Counted from the stretch's first letter, positions 44,236 through 51,402 are shown. The stretch: DNA of 64,000 nt from Bradyrhizobium embrapense (GCF_001189235.2 NZ_LFIP02000001.1:1-64000), one strand, 5' to 3'. Numbers and translations: made by a program. Notes: a model not told the origin generated them from the letters alone.

Positions 44236-44319
44236 TGGTGCGCTCGGCCGGGGTCGAACCGGCACGGTTTCCCGGCGCCCTCTCAAGACGCTGCGTCTAC
44301 CGAATTCCGCCACAAGCGC
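44236..44319 (-). tRNA. tRNA-Leu(GAG)
   Basis: Class II; acceptor GCGCTTG/CGAGCGC, A73, encoded CCA. Leu-type D-arm GCGGAATTCGGTAGACGC; loop TTGAGAG; variable arm CGGGAAACCG. Confidence 0.9.
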
Positions 44320-44331
44320 ATATAAAGCCCC

Positions 44332-44490
44332 ATGCCCGAGAACGTCCGCTGCGACCATTGCGAAGAAGAATTCACGCCGGAAGAACTGGTCGTAGTGGCA
44401 CCACCGGCCGGCGACGGCGAGTTGGCCTGCAAGCGGTGTATCGAAATCATGCTGAGGCGAGCGATCGCGAAGTTGCCTCGCGAGAACTGA
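44332..44490 (+). CDS. 52-residue zinc-finger protein
   Basis: From ATG at 44332: MPENVRCDHCEEEFTPEELV and later ELACKRCIEIM give two CxxC pairs, a treble-clef or ribbon-like zinc site. It fits exactly between two antisense tRNA genes. No ribosome site is obvious. Confidence 0.6.
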   Translation: MPENVRCDHCEEEFTPEELVVVAPPAGDGELACKRCIEIMLRRAIAKLPREN

Positions 44491-44493
44491 TCT

Positions 44494-44582
44494 TGGTGAA
44501 CGAGGCAGGATTCGAACCTGCGCGGGGCTCAAGGCCCGTGCGGTTAAGAGCCGCGTGCCGTCGACCGCTTGGCTACTCGTCC
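44494..44582 (-). tRNA. Class II tRNA with Lys anticodon CTT
   Basis: Acceptor GGACGAG/CTCGTTC, A73, encoded CCA. Stem GCGG/CCGC, loop CTCTTAA gives CTT. The variable region is 17 bases with stem GGGC-CTTGA-GCCC, as in Ser/Leu tRNAs; normal tRNA-Lys has five bases there. Confidence 0.78.
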
Positions 44583-44646
44583 ATGGAGAATCCGGGTGGT
44601 TTCGAACCACTTGCGCACGGGTTAAAAGGCCGCTCCATCTCCAGTC
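44583..44646 (-). pseudogene. tRNA-like remnant with Lys(TTT)-like loop
   Basis: GGAGATGGA, a CTTTTAA loop between GCGGC and CCCGT, a good T-arm (GTGG-TTCGAAA-CCAC) and TCTCCA at the 3' end are seen in only about 60 bases. The D-arm is missing and the acceptor does not pair properly. It is probably a decayed tRNA-Lys. Confidence 0.5.
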
Positions 44647-44650
44647 AGGT

Positions 44651-44809
44651 TTAACGCTCCGGATCCATCGTTGCGATGGTTGCGGCGGCCAGCCGCTCCG
44701 GTTTGATGTGGCGCGCCGTGACGGCGTCGCTCTTCGCCTTTGCGCGCGCGAGCGCAGCCTGGCTCTCGGCCGACAGCACATGCACGCCGGCGGGCAGCTT
44801 CTCGGTCAT
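44651..44809 (-). CDS. 52-residue protein between tRNA genes
   Basis: Starts ATG at 44809 after AGGAGG, an ideal ribosome site. MTEKLPAGVHVLSAESQAAL followed by a Lys/Ala-rich helix. The frame extends upstream only through antisense tRNA. It is read in the same direction as the tRNAs, so it may be translated from the same transcript. No family is recognised. Confidence 0.7.
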   Translation of the reverse strand: MTEKLPAGVHVLSAESQAALARAKAKSDAVTARHIKPERLAAATIATMDPER

Positions 44810-44826
44810 GTCGGCCTCCTCGTTGT

Positions 44827-44901
44827 TGGTGCACGCTGCTGGAATCGAACCAACTGCCACTCGCTTATCAGGCGAGGCCCTCACCGGTCGGACTAACGTG
44901 C
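44827..44901 (-). tRNA. tRNA-Ile(GAT)
   Basis: Acceptor GCACGTT/AGCGTGC, A73, encoded CCA. Perfect stem CTCGC/GCGAG, loop CTGATAA. Confidence 0.9.
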
Positions 44902-44908
44902 GTTGAAA

Positions 44909-44983
44909 TGGTGCGTCTGGATGGAATTGAACCACCGGCATCGACCGTGTCAGGATCGCGCTCTACCACTGAGCTACGGACGC
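44909..44983 (-). tRNA. tRNA-Val(GAC)
   Basis: Acceptor GCGTCCG/CAGACGC (6-67 is C-A), A73, encoded CCA. Stem CGATC/GGTCG, loop CTGACAC. Confidence 0.88.
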
Positions 44984-44987
44984 GAAT

Positions 44988-45062
44988 TGGTGCGCGCTGA
45001 CCGGCTCGAACGGCCGACATCCTGCGTGTAAAACAGGCGCTCACCCGCTGAGCTAAGCGCGC
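44988..45062 (-). tRNA. tRNA-Val(TAC)
   Basis: Acceptor GCGCGCT/AGCGCGC, A73, encoded CCA. Stem CCTGT/GCAGG, loop TTTACAC. Confidence 0.9.
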
Positions 45063-45067
45063 GGTTG

Positions 45068-45146
45068 TGGTGCCCCAGGCCGGATTCGAACCGGCAATGA
45101 AGCTGCTTTTGAGGCAGCGGCGTCTACCACGTTCCGCCACCGGGGC
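45068..45146 (-). tRNA. tRNA-Leu(CAA) with short variable loop
   Basis: Acceptor GCCCCGG/CTGGGGC, A73, encoded CCA, Leu-type D-arm (GCGG...ACGC) and perfect stem GCTGC/GCAGC with CTCAAAA. The variable region is only six bases (TTCATT) instead of the long arm normal for Leu. Confidence 0.85.
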
Positions 45147-45170
45147 AATGGAATGACCATGGAATTGCAA

Positions 45171-45253
45171 TGGTGCGGACGGAGGGGATCGAACCCACAC
45201 TCCGAAGAACCGGTTCCTGAGACCGGCGCGTCTACCACTTCCGCCACGTCCGC
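45171..45253 (-). tRNA. tRNA-Leu(CAG)
   Basis: Class II; acceptor GCGGACG/CGTCCGC, A73, encoded CCA. Perfect stem CCGGT/ACCGG, loop CTCAGGA; short variable arm around CTTCGG. Confidence 0.92.
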
Positions 45254-45285
45254 GCTAACTTATCTCGAGCTAGGGGGCTCTCACG

Positions 45286-45747
45286 ATGCACAAAATTCTA
45301 ACGGCAGCAGTGGCTTTTACGGCCATCGCCGGGATCTCGCATGCGGAAGATAGGCAGACCCAAATGTTCACGGATCCTGACATGAACGCATGCTGGTTCG
45401 GGGAAGCCCCCGGTTGCGAATCCTGGGCGCGCGCGGAGAGCTATGCCACTATGGCGCTCATTTGCCGACAGATCGGCAAAGCCGATCGTTGCATGCCAGC
45501 CGAACAGGTTTTTGACATTACCTTGGTGGCCGGTGCAGCGATCGCTCTCGCCAAATCGAGCGCAGCAGGCAATCCGCTCCAGGACGATCGATTTTGGCTT
45601 GTGACGACCATATTGCGCGCCGCGAGCCGCGCTCGCGCAGCCCAATCAAATGCCGCTATTGAAGGCTTGCGAGCCGCGATTGCGGCCGTACCTGAGAAGC
45701 TCCGGTGGGACGGCTTCCGCGAGACGCTGAAGGACAAGGGCTTGTAG
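45286..45747 (+). CDS. Secreted hypothetical protein
   Basis: 153 residues with a clear signal peptide (ILTAAVAFTAIAGISHAEDR). The mature protein has Cys pairs (MNACWFGEAPGCESWARAES, LICRQIGKADRCMP) and a long helical C-terminus. Probably periplasmic. Placed between tRNA-Leu and tRNA-Thr genes; SD-like AGGGGG upstream. No family is recognised. Confidence 0.75.
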   Translation: MHKILTAAVAFTAIAGISHAEDRQTQMFTDPDMNACWFGEAPGCESWARAESYATMALICRQIGKADRCMPAEQVFDITLVAGAAIALAKSSAAGNPLQDDRFWLVTTILRAASRARAAQSNAAIEGLRAAIAAVPEKLRWDGFRETLKDKGL

Positions 45748-45769
45748 AAGGCCTTGAGGTTTGACCGTC

Positions 45770-45844
45770 TGGTGCTTCCAGCAGGCCTCGAACCTGCGTT
45801 GCCGCCTTACCAAAGCGGTGTCCTCCCGACTGAACGATGGAAGC
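45770..45844 (-). tRNA. tRNA-Thr(GGT)
   Basis: Acceptor GCTTCCA/TGGAAGC, A73, encoded CCA. Stem CCGCT/GGCGG, loop TTGGTAA. Confidence 0.92.
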
Positions 45845-45848
45845 GGAT

Positions 45849-45925
45849 TGGTGCCCGCAGCATGGGATCGAACCTGCGACCTCTCGCCTACAATGCGAGC
45901 GCTGCTACCGCTGAGCTATACGGGC
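45849..45925 (-). tRNA. tRNA-Thr(TGT)
   Basis: Acceptor GCCCGTA/TGCGGGC, A73, encoded CCA. Perfect stem CTCGC/GCGAG, loop ATTGTAG. The T-stem is imperfect (GCAGG against CATGC). Confidence 0.82.
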
Positions 45926-46025
45926 GGATCTGCTGGCCCCTCACCCGAACTCTGCGCCTGCAAGCGCAATGCGCGGAGCGAGGGAGCAGGACGGGAACAG
46001 TTTGCAGGCCGTGACCGTCAATCCT

Positions 46026-46100
46026 TGGTGCCGGCGGCCAGATTTGAACTGGCGACCTTCGCGTTACGAGTGCGCTGCGCTACCGCTGCGCCACGCCGGC
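46026..46100 (-). tRNA. tRNA-Thr(CGT)
   Basis: Acceptor GCCGGCG/CGCCGGC, A73, encoded CCA. Loop CTCGTAA; 31-39 is A-C. First tRNA of the array in transcription order. Confidence 0.87.
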
Positions 46101-46259
46101 GAGAGAGAAATTCACAAACGGCCAGGACGAGCCTGGCCAAAGAGAAAAACATCGCTGCCTGAAACCACCGTTTGCCGCTCCACTGAAGGAGACCGGTACC
46201 GGTCAGCGAGATCGCCTTATGTCCTTGCGGGGGCGATCGTCCCGTATTCCAAATTCACG

Positions 46260-46454
46260 TCATGCAGCCGTCGGCGCGCCGCGACGATGCGGCTGCGAGC
46301 GGTTTAGGTAATCGAGATAGATCCTGCGGGCCTGGGCCTCGGTGACCTTGCGGCGGGCCACGACGGTCCGCACGAAGGCGAGCGCGACCGGCGAGGAGAA
46401 AATCCTCTGCTCGGCACGGTTCTCGAGTCCTGTGGTGGTCTTGGTCCGGGACAT
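46260..46454 (-). CDS. 64-residue protein upstream of the tRNA array
   Basis: ATG at 46454 follows GGAGAAGGGCG. Contains a basic helix (AFVRTVVARRKVTEAQARRI). It is read toward the tRNA array. No family is recognised; a small DNA- or RNA-binding protein is possible. Confidence 0.65.
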   Translation of the reverse strand: MSRTKTTTGLENRAEQRIFSSPVALAFVRTVVARRKVTEAQARRIYLDYLNRSQPHRRGAPTAA

Positions 46455-46866
46455 CGCCCTTCTCCGCCTGGTGTGGCGGAGGACGATTCCTGCCGCCGGT
46501 TACGCTCTTGCTGGTGTGGGTAGCCCGGACTGTCCGAGCAGATAATTCGAACCTTGCTTCGTCACGCGCATGCACGCCCAATCGCTCGACCGGGTAAACG
46601 GTCGTTCGATGGCGGCGGCGACGATATGTGCAGCTATGCGCAACACGGGCTTCGGTCCTAAGAGCGCGGGCAAATCATTTGCCGGCGGTTTCGATGGGGC
46701 AGCGGTATGCGCAGAACTTCGCGAATCCGTCAAGGCCTCCACTCCGCACAATCGTTGAGCGAGGCCTCCGTTCCGTGCCGCCACGGGCAGTATGCCGCTC
46801 TAGCTAACTGCCTCAAGATATGGACGATTTGACTCCGGCGGAGCGCGCGGCATTCACTGCGGCATC
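46455..46866. other. Stretch without a convincing gene
   Basis: About 410 bases. Overlapping short frames on both strands have no ribosome sites. A promoter for the minus-strand tRNA array could be here but no clear boxes are seen. A 16-codon frame beginning at about 46819 overlaps the next start and may be a short upstream ORF. Confidence 0.4.
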
Positions 46867-47349
46867 ATGACCGAAAAAATTTCTTCAGATGCCGCCAAAT
46901 TGACGCGCCGACCGATGGAAGAGCGCACCGGATGGCACGTCTACTACGCCGATGTTTGCATCGGATGGATCGCCGCCCGAGCCGGCGTCCCCCGCGAGTC
47001 CGACCAGTGGGCATGGTACTGCGGCTTCTATCCGGGGGCTGCGCAGCACACCGAGCGTGACGGCACCGGGGTCGATTTCGAGCAGGCGCGAGCCCGCTTC
47101 GAGGGCGCCTGGGGAAATCTCGCTGAGATCCTGACCGAGGCCAATCTGCAGGAATGGCGCGATCAGCGCGACTGGACCGAGCGGAAATATGCGATGTGGG
47201 CGCGTGGCGAAAAGCTGCCTTCTCAACGGCCGTCATCGTTGATGCGCTGTCCCTGCGGGGCGACCTTTGATAGCCAGCAGCCCGACGAGAGCTACTCGCA
47301 CCGCCAACACATCTATGCCGCGCAGAAGCGGGATGGGATTTCTCGATGA
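46867..47349 (+). CDS. Phage hypothetical protein with C-terminal zinc motif
   Basis: 160 residues. A Trp-rich centre (DQWAWYCGFYPGAAQHTERD, FEGAWGNLAEIL) precedes CPCGATFDSQQPDESYSHRQ-H, a CxC...H possible zinc site. Similar proteins are, in my recollection, common in Bradyrhizobium prophages. Its stop overlaps the next start. Confidence 0.65.
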   Translation: MTEKISSDAAKLTRRPMEERTGWHVYYADVCIGWIAARAGVPRESDQWAWYCGFYPGAAQHTERDGTGVDFEQARARFEGAWGNLAEILTEANLQEWRDQRDWTERKYAMWARGEKLPSQRPSSLMRCPCGATFDSQQPDESYSHRQHIYAAQKRDGISR

Positions 47350-47609
47350 GAATGAAGGGCGATCGCCCCTATTCCGACGCCGAGAAGGCCGCCCGCAGGA
47401 TCATGGAGCACGCCCGCGCGTTCGAGCCGATCCAGGATGGCCGGATCTACATCGAGAAGATCAACCGACCGATGATCGACGACGACCAGGCCACGCCGGC
47501 TGAATATTGGGCCGGGCTCCAATATGCGATCGGCCAAGGCTGGCTCGAGTACCACGAGAGCGGAACGTTTGTGAGGATGAAGCAGGCAGGGAAAGACCTG
47601 TTCGCATAA
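47346..47609 (+). CDS. Phage hypothetical protein
   Basis: 87 residues, coupled to the preceding gene by four bases. Pattern NRPMIDDDQATPAEYWAGLQ and QGWLEYHESGTFVRMKQAGK suggests a small winged helix. A terminator follows directly. Confidence 0.65.
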   Translation: MRMKGDRPYSDAEKAARRIMEHARAFEPIQDGRIYIEKINRPMIDDDQATPAEYWAGLQYAIGQGWLEYHESGTFVRMKQAGKDLFA

Positions 47610-47612
47610 AAA

Positions 47613-47642
47613 ACACCAGCGCCCTACCCCGACGCTGGTGTT
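47613..47642 (+). terminator. Terminator after the 47.3 kb gene
   Basis: Stem ACACCAGCG / CGCTGGTGT with a loop of about eleven bases, two to three bases after the stop; TTGTAG follows and an A-run precedes, so it may work in both directions. Confidence 0.75.
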
Positions 47643-47799
47643 GTAGGTCCGCATGCGTTGTAGCTGCCGCTGCGTGAAGCCAGCTTCCAAAAATTACCGC
47701 CTGCACGGCAATCGGCCAATGGTCTAACGGAACTATTGGAACAATTTGCACGGACGAGTTCCGACTCGCAAAACCCACCTCGATACCTATCTCCTGGGC

Positions 47800-48402
47800 A
47801 TGCCAAAACCCCTGTTTCAGCCCTGCGTGCCGGTCGCCGCCAAGGCCGTCCCCACCGGGCCGGACTGGCTGCACGAGGTCAAATATGACGGCTACCGCGG
47901 CCGCGTCGAGCGCGACGGCAACGTGGTGCGGGTAAGATCGAAGTCCGGGCTAGACTGGACGTGGCGCTTCCCGTGGATCGTCGAGAGCGCGCTGCAACTG
48001 CAGGCCCAGCGCTTCGCGATCGACGGCGAGATCTGCGTGCTCGATGTCCGCGGCGTCTCCGACTTCGACGCCCTGCACTCCAACCGACACAACGAGGAGG
48101 CCCAGCTCTACGCCTTCGACCTGGTCGCACTCGACGGCGACGATCTGCGCGAGCTGCCGCTATTCGAACGAAAGGGTCGGCTTGCAAAGCTGCTGGCGCG
48201 CCGGCCGCAGGGCATCTTCGCCGCACCCTTCGAGGCCGGCGAGATCGGCCCGGACCTATTTCGCGCAGCCTGCGACATGGGGCTCGAGGGCCTCGTCTCG
48301 AAGCACCGGAACCGGAGCTACCGTCCGAAAACCTGCAGCTGGATCAAGGTCAAGAACCGGAAGCACCCCGCATTCAGCCGGGTGAAGGACGCCCTGTCGT
48401 GA
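47800..48402 (+). CDS. Minimal ATP-dependent DNA ligase (adenylation domain only)
   Basis: 200 residues from ATG at 47800. Motif I is EVKYDGYRGRVE (nucleophile Lys), followed by AIDGEICVLD, YAFDLVALDGDDLRE, GLEGLVSKHRNRSY and SWIKVKNR. These are the nucleotidyltransferase motifs of LigD-like ligases. The C-terminal OB domain is missing; family members need it for step chemistry. It may act with a partner or be a degenerate or specialised form. It sits alone between the tRNA array and the lysis genes. Confidence 0.85.
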   Translation: MPKPLFQPCVPVAAKAVPTGPDWLHEVKYDGYRGRVERDGNVVRVRSKSGLDWTWRFPWIVESALQLQAQRFAIDGEICVLDVRGVSDFDALHSNRHNEEAQLYAFDLVALDGDDLRELPLFERKGRLAKLLARRPQGIFAAPFEAGEIGPDLFRAACDMGLEGLVSKHRNRSYRPKTCSWIKVKNRKHPAFSRVKDALS

Positions 48403-48407
48403 AGTTT

Positions 48408-48542
48408 TCAGCCGGCGGCTGAATGCACGATGAGAGAACCGACGAAAAAGGCGAGCGCGAGCAAGCTTCCGGCGACGAGCAAAATCATCGCGGTCGGAAA
48501 CAGTGATCTGCGCTGCGGCGTGGAAATCACGATGTCGGTCAT
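48408..48542 (-). CDS. 44-residue membrane protein
   Basis: MTDIVISTPQRRSLFPTAMI followed by one hydrophobic segment (LLVAGSLLALAFFVGSLIV). Convergent with the ligase gene, five bases from its stop. It lies beyond the late terminator and must have its own promoter. A role in lysis or membrane modification is possible. Confidence 0.6.
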   Translation of the reverse strand: MTDIVISTPQRRSLFPTAMILLVAGSLLALAFFVGSLIVHSAAG

Positions 48543-48610
48543 TTAACCAGATGTAGTATCCGCCGACACCGGATCATATCCGGACTGATACGGATAGACC
48601 CTAGAAACGC

Positions 48611-48652
48611 AAAAAAAGCCCGGCCATCCCCATCGGGACAGCCGGGCAAGGT
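48611..48652 (-). terminator. Strong terminator of the late operon
   Basis: Stem GCCCGGC / GCCGGGC followed on the minus strand by TTTTTTTG. It ends the transcript from the lysis module. Confidence 0.88.
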
Positions 48653-48766
48653 GGCGTTTGGGTAGTTGGATGGGCGGCCACGGATTGCTCCGCGACAGCC
48701 CTTGGTTACCGTCGCAACTTGGAGGGCAACGACGGGTCCGTCACGGCGCGGGCATGCGCCGGATAT

Positions 48767-48940
48767 CTATTGAGAGATGGGCACGACGATGAAGCAGAGC
48801 GCGACGATCAAGAGCCCGATGAATGCGACACCGAGAGCCGTGTTCGTCTGGTTGACCGACTGGGCGCGCTTCGCCATGAAAAACCCGGCAAGCGCAGCGA
48901 CGACGCCGGCGCCGGCAGCAATCGGCACGACCCAATCCAT
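48767..48940 (-). CDS. 57-residue membrane protein (holin candidate)
   Basis: From ATG at 48940. Two membrane segments, VVPIAAGAGVVAALAGFF and TALGVAFIGLLIVALCFIVV, joined by a polar loop (MAKRAQSVNQTN). It is the last gene of the late unit. Size and topology suit a small holin, but no family is recognised. Confidence 0.7.
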   Translation of the reverse strand: MDWVVPIAAGAGVVAALAGFFMAKRAQSVNQTNTALGVAFIGLLIVALCFIVVPISQ

Positions 48941-48949
48941 CGCGGCCGC

Positions 48950-49339
48950 CTACGGGATGAGAGAAAGCGTCGTAGCGATCGCGGCCGCAACGATGGTGGT
49001 GAAGATCCAGACCTCGCGGCCCCAGCGGTCAGGCGCAAACACCCGAATGACGCAGGCGACGCCGAGGATTTGAACAAGCGCTGTAACGAGAAGCACCGGG
49101 CTGTGCAGCATGGAGTCAGCGTCCATGCCGCCGTTATCGAGATGGCGCCAATACCAGATCCATATCCGGGAAGCCGCCTCGGGCGCGAACGCGACGAGCA
49201 GCGAAATTGCGGCCTGAAGCCGGACGCGCCTCACACCGTTCTCCATGATCTCGCGTACCATGTAGACGCCGAACATAACGCAGGCGAAAATCAACAGAAA
49301 CGCCAACGTGCCATTGGCGCTCTCGAGGAGTTTCAGCAT
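48950..49339 (-). CDS. Phage membrane protein
   Basis: 129 residues from ATG at 49339. Three to four membrane segments (LAFLLIFACVMFGVYMV, AAISLLVAFAPEAA, LVTALVQILGVACVIRVF, IFTTIVAAAIATTLSLI). In the lysis region; a holin or small transport-like role is possible. Confidence 0.7.
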   Translation of the reverse strand: MLKLLESANGTLAFLLIFACVMFGVYMVREIMENGVRRVRLQAAISLLVAFAPEAASRIWIWYWRHLDNGGMDADSMLHSPVLLVTALVQILGVACVIRVFAPDRWGREVWIFTTIVAAAIATTLSLIP

Positions 49340-49340
49340 T

Positions 49341-49625
49341 TCAAATTCCTTGCCTCTTGCCGAATGACCGCATGTCGTGAACGAGTTGCGCAATCTCGTC
49401 GTGCCGTGGCGATGCCTGCGCGGACTCGCTCGACGAACGCGAAAGACTTACTGCTTCACGAAGCCTGCTCTGCGCATTGGTGATCTCGCGATCAGCAGTG
49501 TCGAGGCGGCGCATCGTGGCTTCGTGATCGTGCAATGCATTTTCGGCTGAAGCTTTGTCGATCTCCTCGTCATCAAACGCCTTGATGATGCGGAGATGGC
49601 GCAAAAATTGTCGGAAGAGGCTCAT
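49341..49625 (-). CDS. Coiled-coil phage protein
   Basis: 94 residues, helical and charged (DKASAENALHDHEATMRRLD, ADREITNAQSRLREA). No membrane segment. It directly abuts the next gene. It may pair with the neighbouring coiled-coil membrane protein. Confidence 0.65.
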   Translation of the reverse strand: MSLFRQFLRHLRIIKAFDDEEIDKASAENALHDHEATMRRLDTADREITNAQSRLREAVSLSRSSSESAQASPRHDEIAQLVHDMRSFGKRQGI

Positions 49626-50146
49626 CGCTGCCTCCGCAAAAGGGCCCCATCAATTTTCGAAGCGATGCTGTCGATCTTCACTTTTGTTTCGGTGGCGGCT
49701 GTCGCCGCGGCGGAGCTGCTGTCTCGCGCCAGCGTGACCATACCCGTTAGGACTCGAACGGCATCCGCCTGTGAGGCAAACGTGCCGATCAGGTCTTTCA
49801 GCTTTTCGATGTTGTTGCCGTGGTAGAACTCGATCCGCTGGTTCACCATCTCGAACGCCGTGGCCTGCACCTTGATGGCCTCGGCGAGCGCCTCGGTGAC
49901 ACGATTCCGCTCCTCGGTCGACTCCGCGACCTTGGTCAGGGCCGCGTTGTTTGCCTCGACGAGCTTGCTGAAACGCGCGAGCTCTTCCTTCCGCTCGACA
50001 TGGAGACGGTTGTTCGCTTTGAACAGCACCACGATTGCTCCAGCCAGGACGGAGATGGTTGCCAGCAGCACCGCAATCACGGCGCCGGCCGGCCCCCACC
50101 CGGCAAGGGTTTGGGCAACGATTTCAGGCGTGCCGGCGGCTCCCAT
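49622..50146 (-). CDS. Membrane-anchored coiled-coil protein
   Basis: 174 residues from ATG at 50146 (TGATG overlap with the preceding gene). One N-terminal membrane segment (GAVIAVLLATISVLAGAIVV) followed by a long helical periplasm- or cytoplasm-facing domain. This is the layout of an inner-membrane spanin or a DUF-type phage protein. An upstream TTG at 50179 could extend it. Confidence 0.65.
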   Translation of the reverse strand: MGAAGTPEIVAQTLAGWGPAGAVIAVLLATISVLAGAIVVLFKANNRLHVERKEELARFSKLVEANNAALTKVAESTEERNRVTEALAEAIKVQATAFEMVNQRIEFYHGNNIEKLKDLIGTFASQADAVRVLTGMVTLARDSSSAAATAATETKVKIDSIASKIDGALLRRQR

Positions 50147-50388
50147 CACCGCTTGCCCGCCTTCTTCTGTCGCGAGCAAGCCCGGGCGACGTCGCGGTCA
50201 CCGATCGCTTGGACTGCGACCGCGGCGAGCGCGCTGCTCGGCGCCGCCCGCATCTCGGCGGCTACCTGTTTTTGGAAGTCCTGCGACCAGGTGCGGACCG
50301 GCGGGCAGACAACCGCCGGCGCGGTATCGGGCATAGTGCAGGTAAGCTGGACCGCGATGAAGGCCCAGCCGGTGCAGGTGAACGTCAT
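50146..50388 (-). CDS. Rz1-like spanin partner
   Basis: 80 residues with a hydrophobic, Cys-containing N-terminus (TCTGWAFIAVQLTCTMPDTA) and VVCPPVRTWSQDFQKQVAAE, the pattern of Rz1-like proteins found in phage lysis cassettes. Overlaps both neighbours. Confidence 0.7.
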   Translation of the reverse strand: MTFTCTGWAFIAVQLTCTMPDTAPAVVCPPVRTWSQDFQKQVAAEMRAAPSSALAAVAVQAIGDRDVARACSRQKKAGKR

Positions 50389-50651
50389 GCCGAGCCCTCC
50401 TCGAGGCGCTTGATGGCGTCGTCGACCGACTTCGGGGCATTGGCTTGTGCCTCGAGCTCGGCCTGCTGAGCGTCAATGGTGGCGTTCTGCTGCTGGACGG
50501 TCGCCTGCGCCGCGCCGAGATCCTTGGCGTTCTGGTCGGCACGCTGCCGCGCCAAGTAATCGTTTAGCGAGTTCCCGAAGGCGTTGAAGAACGCCTCCAG
50601 GAGCGGCTGCAGGACCGTTAGAACAGCGGCGACGGTCGTTCCGCTGAACAT
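50385..50651 (-). CDS. Rz-like spanin component
   Basis: 88 residues. An amphipathic N-terminal segment (AAVLTVLQPLLEAFFNAFG) precedes a Gln/Ala coiled coil (AKDLGAAQATVQQQNATIDA). With the following Cys-containing gene it resembles an i-spanin/o-spanin pair. Confidence 0.65.
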   Translation of the reverse strand: MFSGTTVAAVLTVLQPLLEAFFNAFGNSLNDYLARQRADQNAKDLGAAQATVQQQNATIDAQQAELEAQANAPKSVDDAIKRLEEGSA

Positions 50652-50661
50652 GGCGATCGCC

Positions 50662-51351
50662 TTACGTTTTGGGGACGCTGGTCACGGCGGCGTTGACGTC
50701 CGGGACGGCTTCCGGCGCCAGGTTCAGCCGCGCGATGATCTTCTGTGCGATCTGCTCCGGGGTGCCGATGAACTGGGCCAGCCAGTCGGAACCGTGATCC
50801 AGCACGTACTGGAGAGCGGCCGCGACGACCTGGTTGTGCACGTCCGCGGTCAGGGCTTTGTCCTTCGTCGCGCCCTGCACCATGTTGATGCCGTAGTTGA
50901 TGCCCTTCTGGAGCAGCTGGTCGGCACGGACCGACACCAGGATAGCGTAGACCTGCGCCGGCAGCTTCCGCAGCAGCCACGTCACGAAAGCGAAGATCAT
51001 GGTGCCGATCGCAGTGGCCCACTGAGACACCGTGGCACCGTACGCCCAGGTGACCTTCGTGGTGTCGCTGGTCGCCTGCGCGACCGTCTCCGGTGCCGCG
51101 GCGTCGGCTGCGAACGCGACGTCGATCGCGAGCGAGACGCCGACCAGCACGGCCAATCCGAGAGCGAACGGGCGGACGCGACGCGGCAGCGCAACGGCAG
51201 CCAGCGCCAGGCCGATCAGGCCGGCGATCAGCATGCCCGTCGGATCAAAGGACGGGCCTGCGGCGACGAAGAACGATTTGCCACCCGCCAGCGCCAGGCT
51301 CGGCGCGAGCAGAAGGGGCACGGCAAAAGCCGCGCTGTAGAAGCGGTTCAT
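50662..51351 (-). CDS. Phage membrane protein
   Basis: 229 residues. Signal-like N-terminus (AAFAVPLLLAPSLALAGGK) and further membrane segments (MLIAGLIGLALAAVAL, FALGLAVLVGVSLAI, WATAIGTMIFAFVTWLL), then a soluble helical domain. It starts the spanin-like group. The function is unknown. Confidence 0.7.
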   Translation of the reverse strand: MNRFYSAAFAVPLLLAPSLALAGGKSFFVAAGPSFDPTGMLIAGLIGLALAAVALPRRVRPFALGLAVLVGVSLAIDVAFAADAAAPETVAQATSDTTKVTWAYGATVSQWATAIGTMIFAFVTWLLRKLPAQVYAILVSVRADQLLQKGINYGINMVQGATKDKALTADVHNQVVAAALQYVLDHGSDWLAQFIGTPEQIAQKIIARLNLAPEAVPDVNAAVTSVPKT

Positions 51352-51402
51352 ATTTCACCTTTTCGGTTGTGGAAATGCGCGATTTCCGTCGCGCGGCGTT
51401 CT

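Noticed and set aside
34855..46100. Suppressor tRNAs (anticodons CTA, TTA, TCA) for a recoded phage
   Set aside because: No tRNA in the array has a stop-reading anticodon, and the tail genes use ordinary stops.
46500..46784. A 94-codon minus-strand frame and a 62-codon plus-strand frame
   Set aside because: No ribosome sites, no recognisable features, and they overlap each other.
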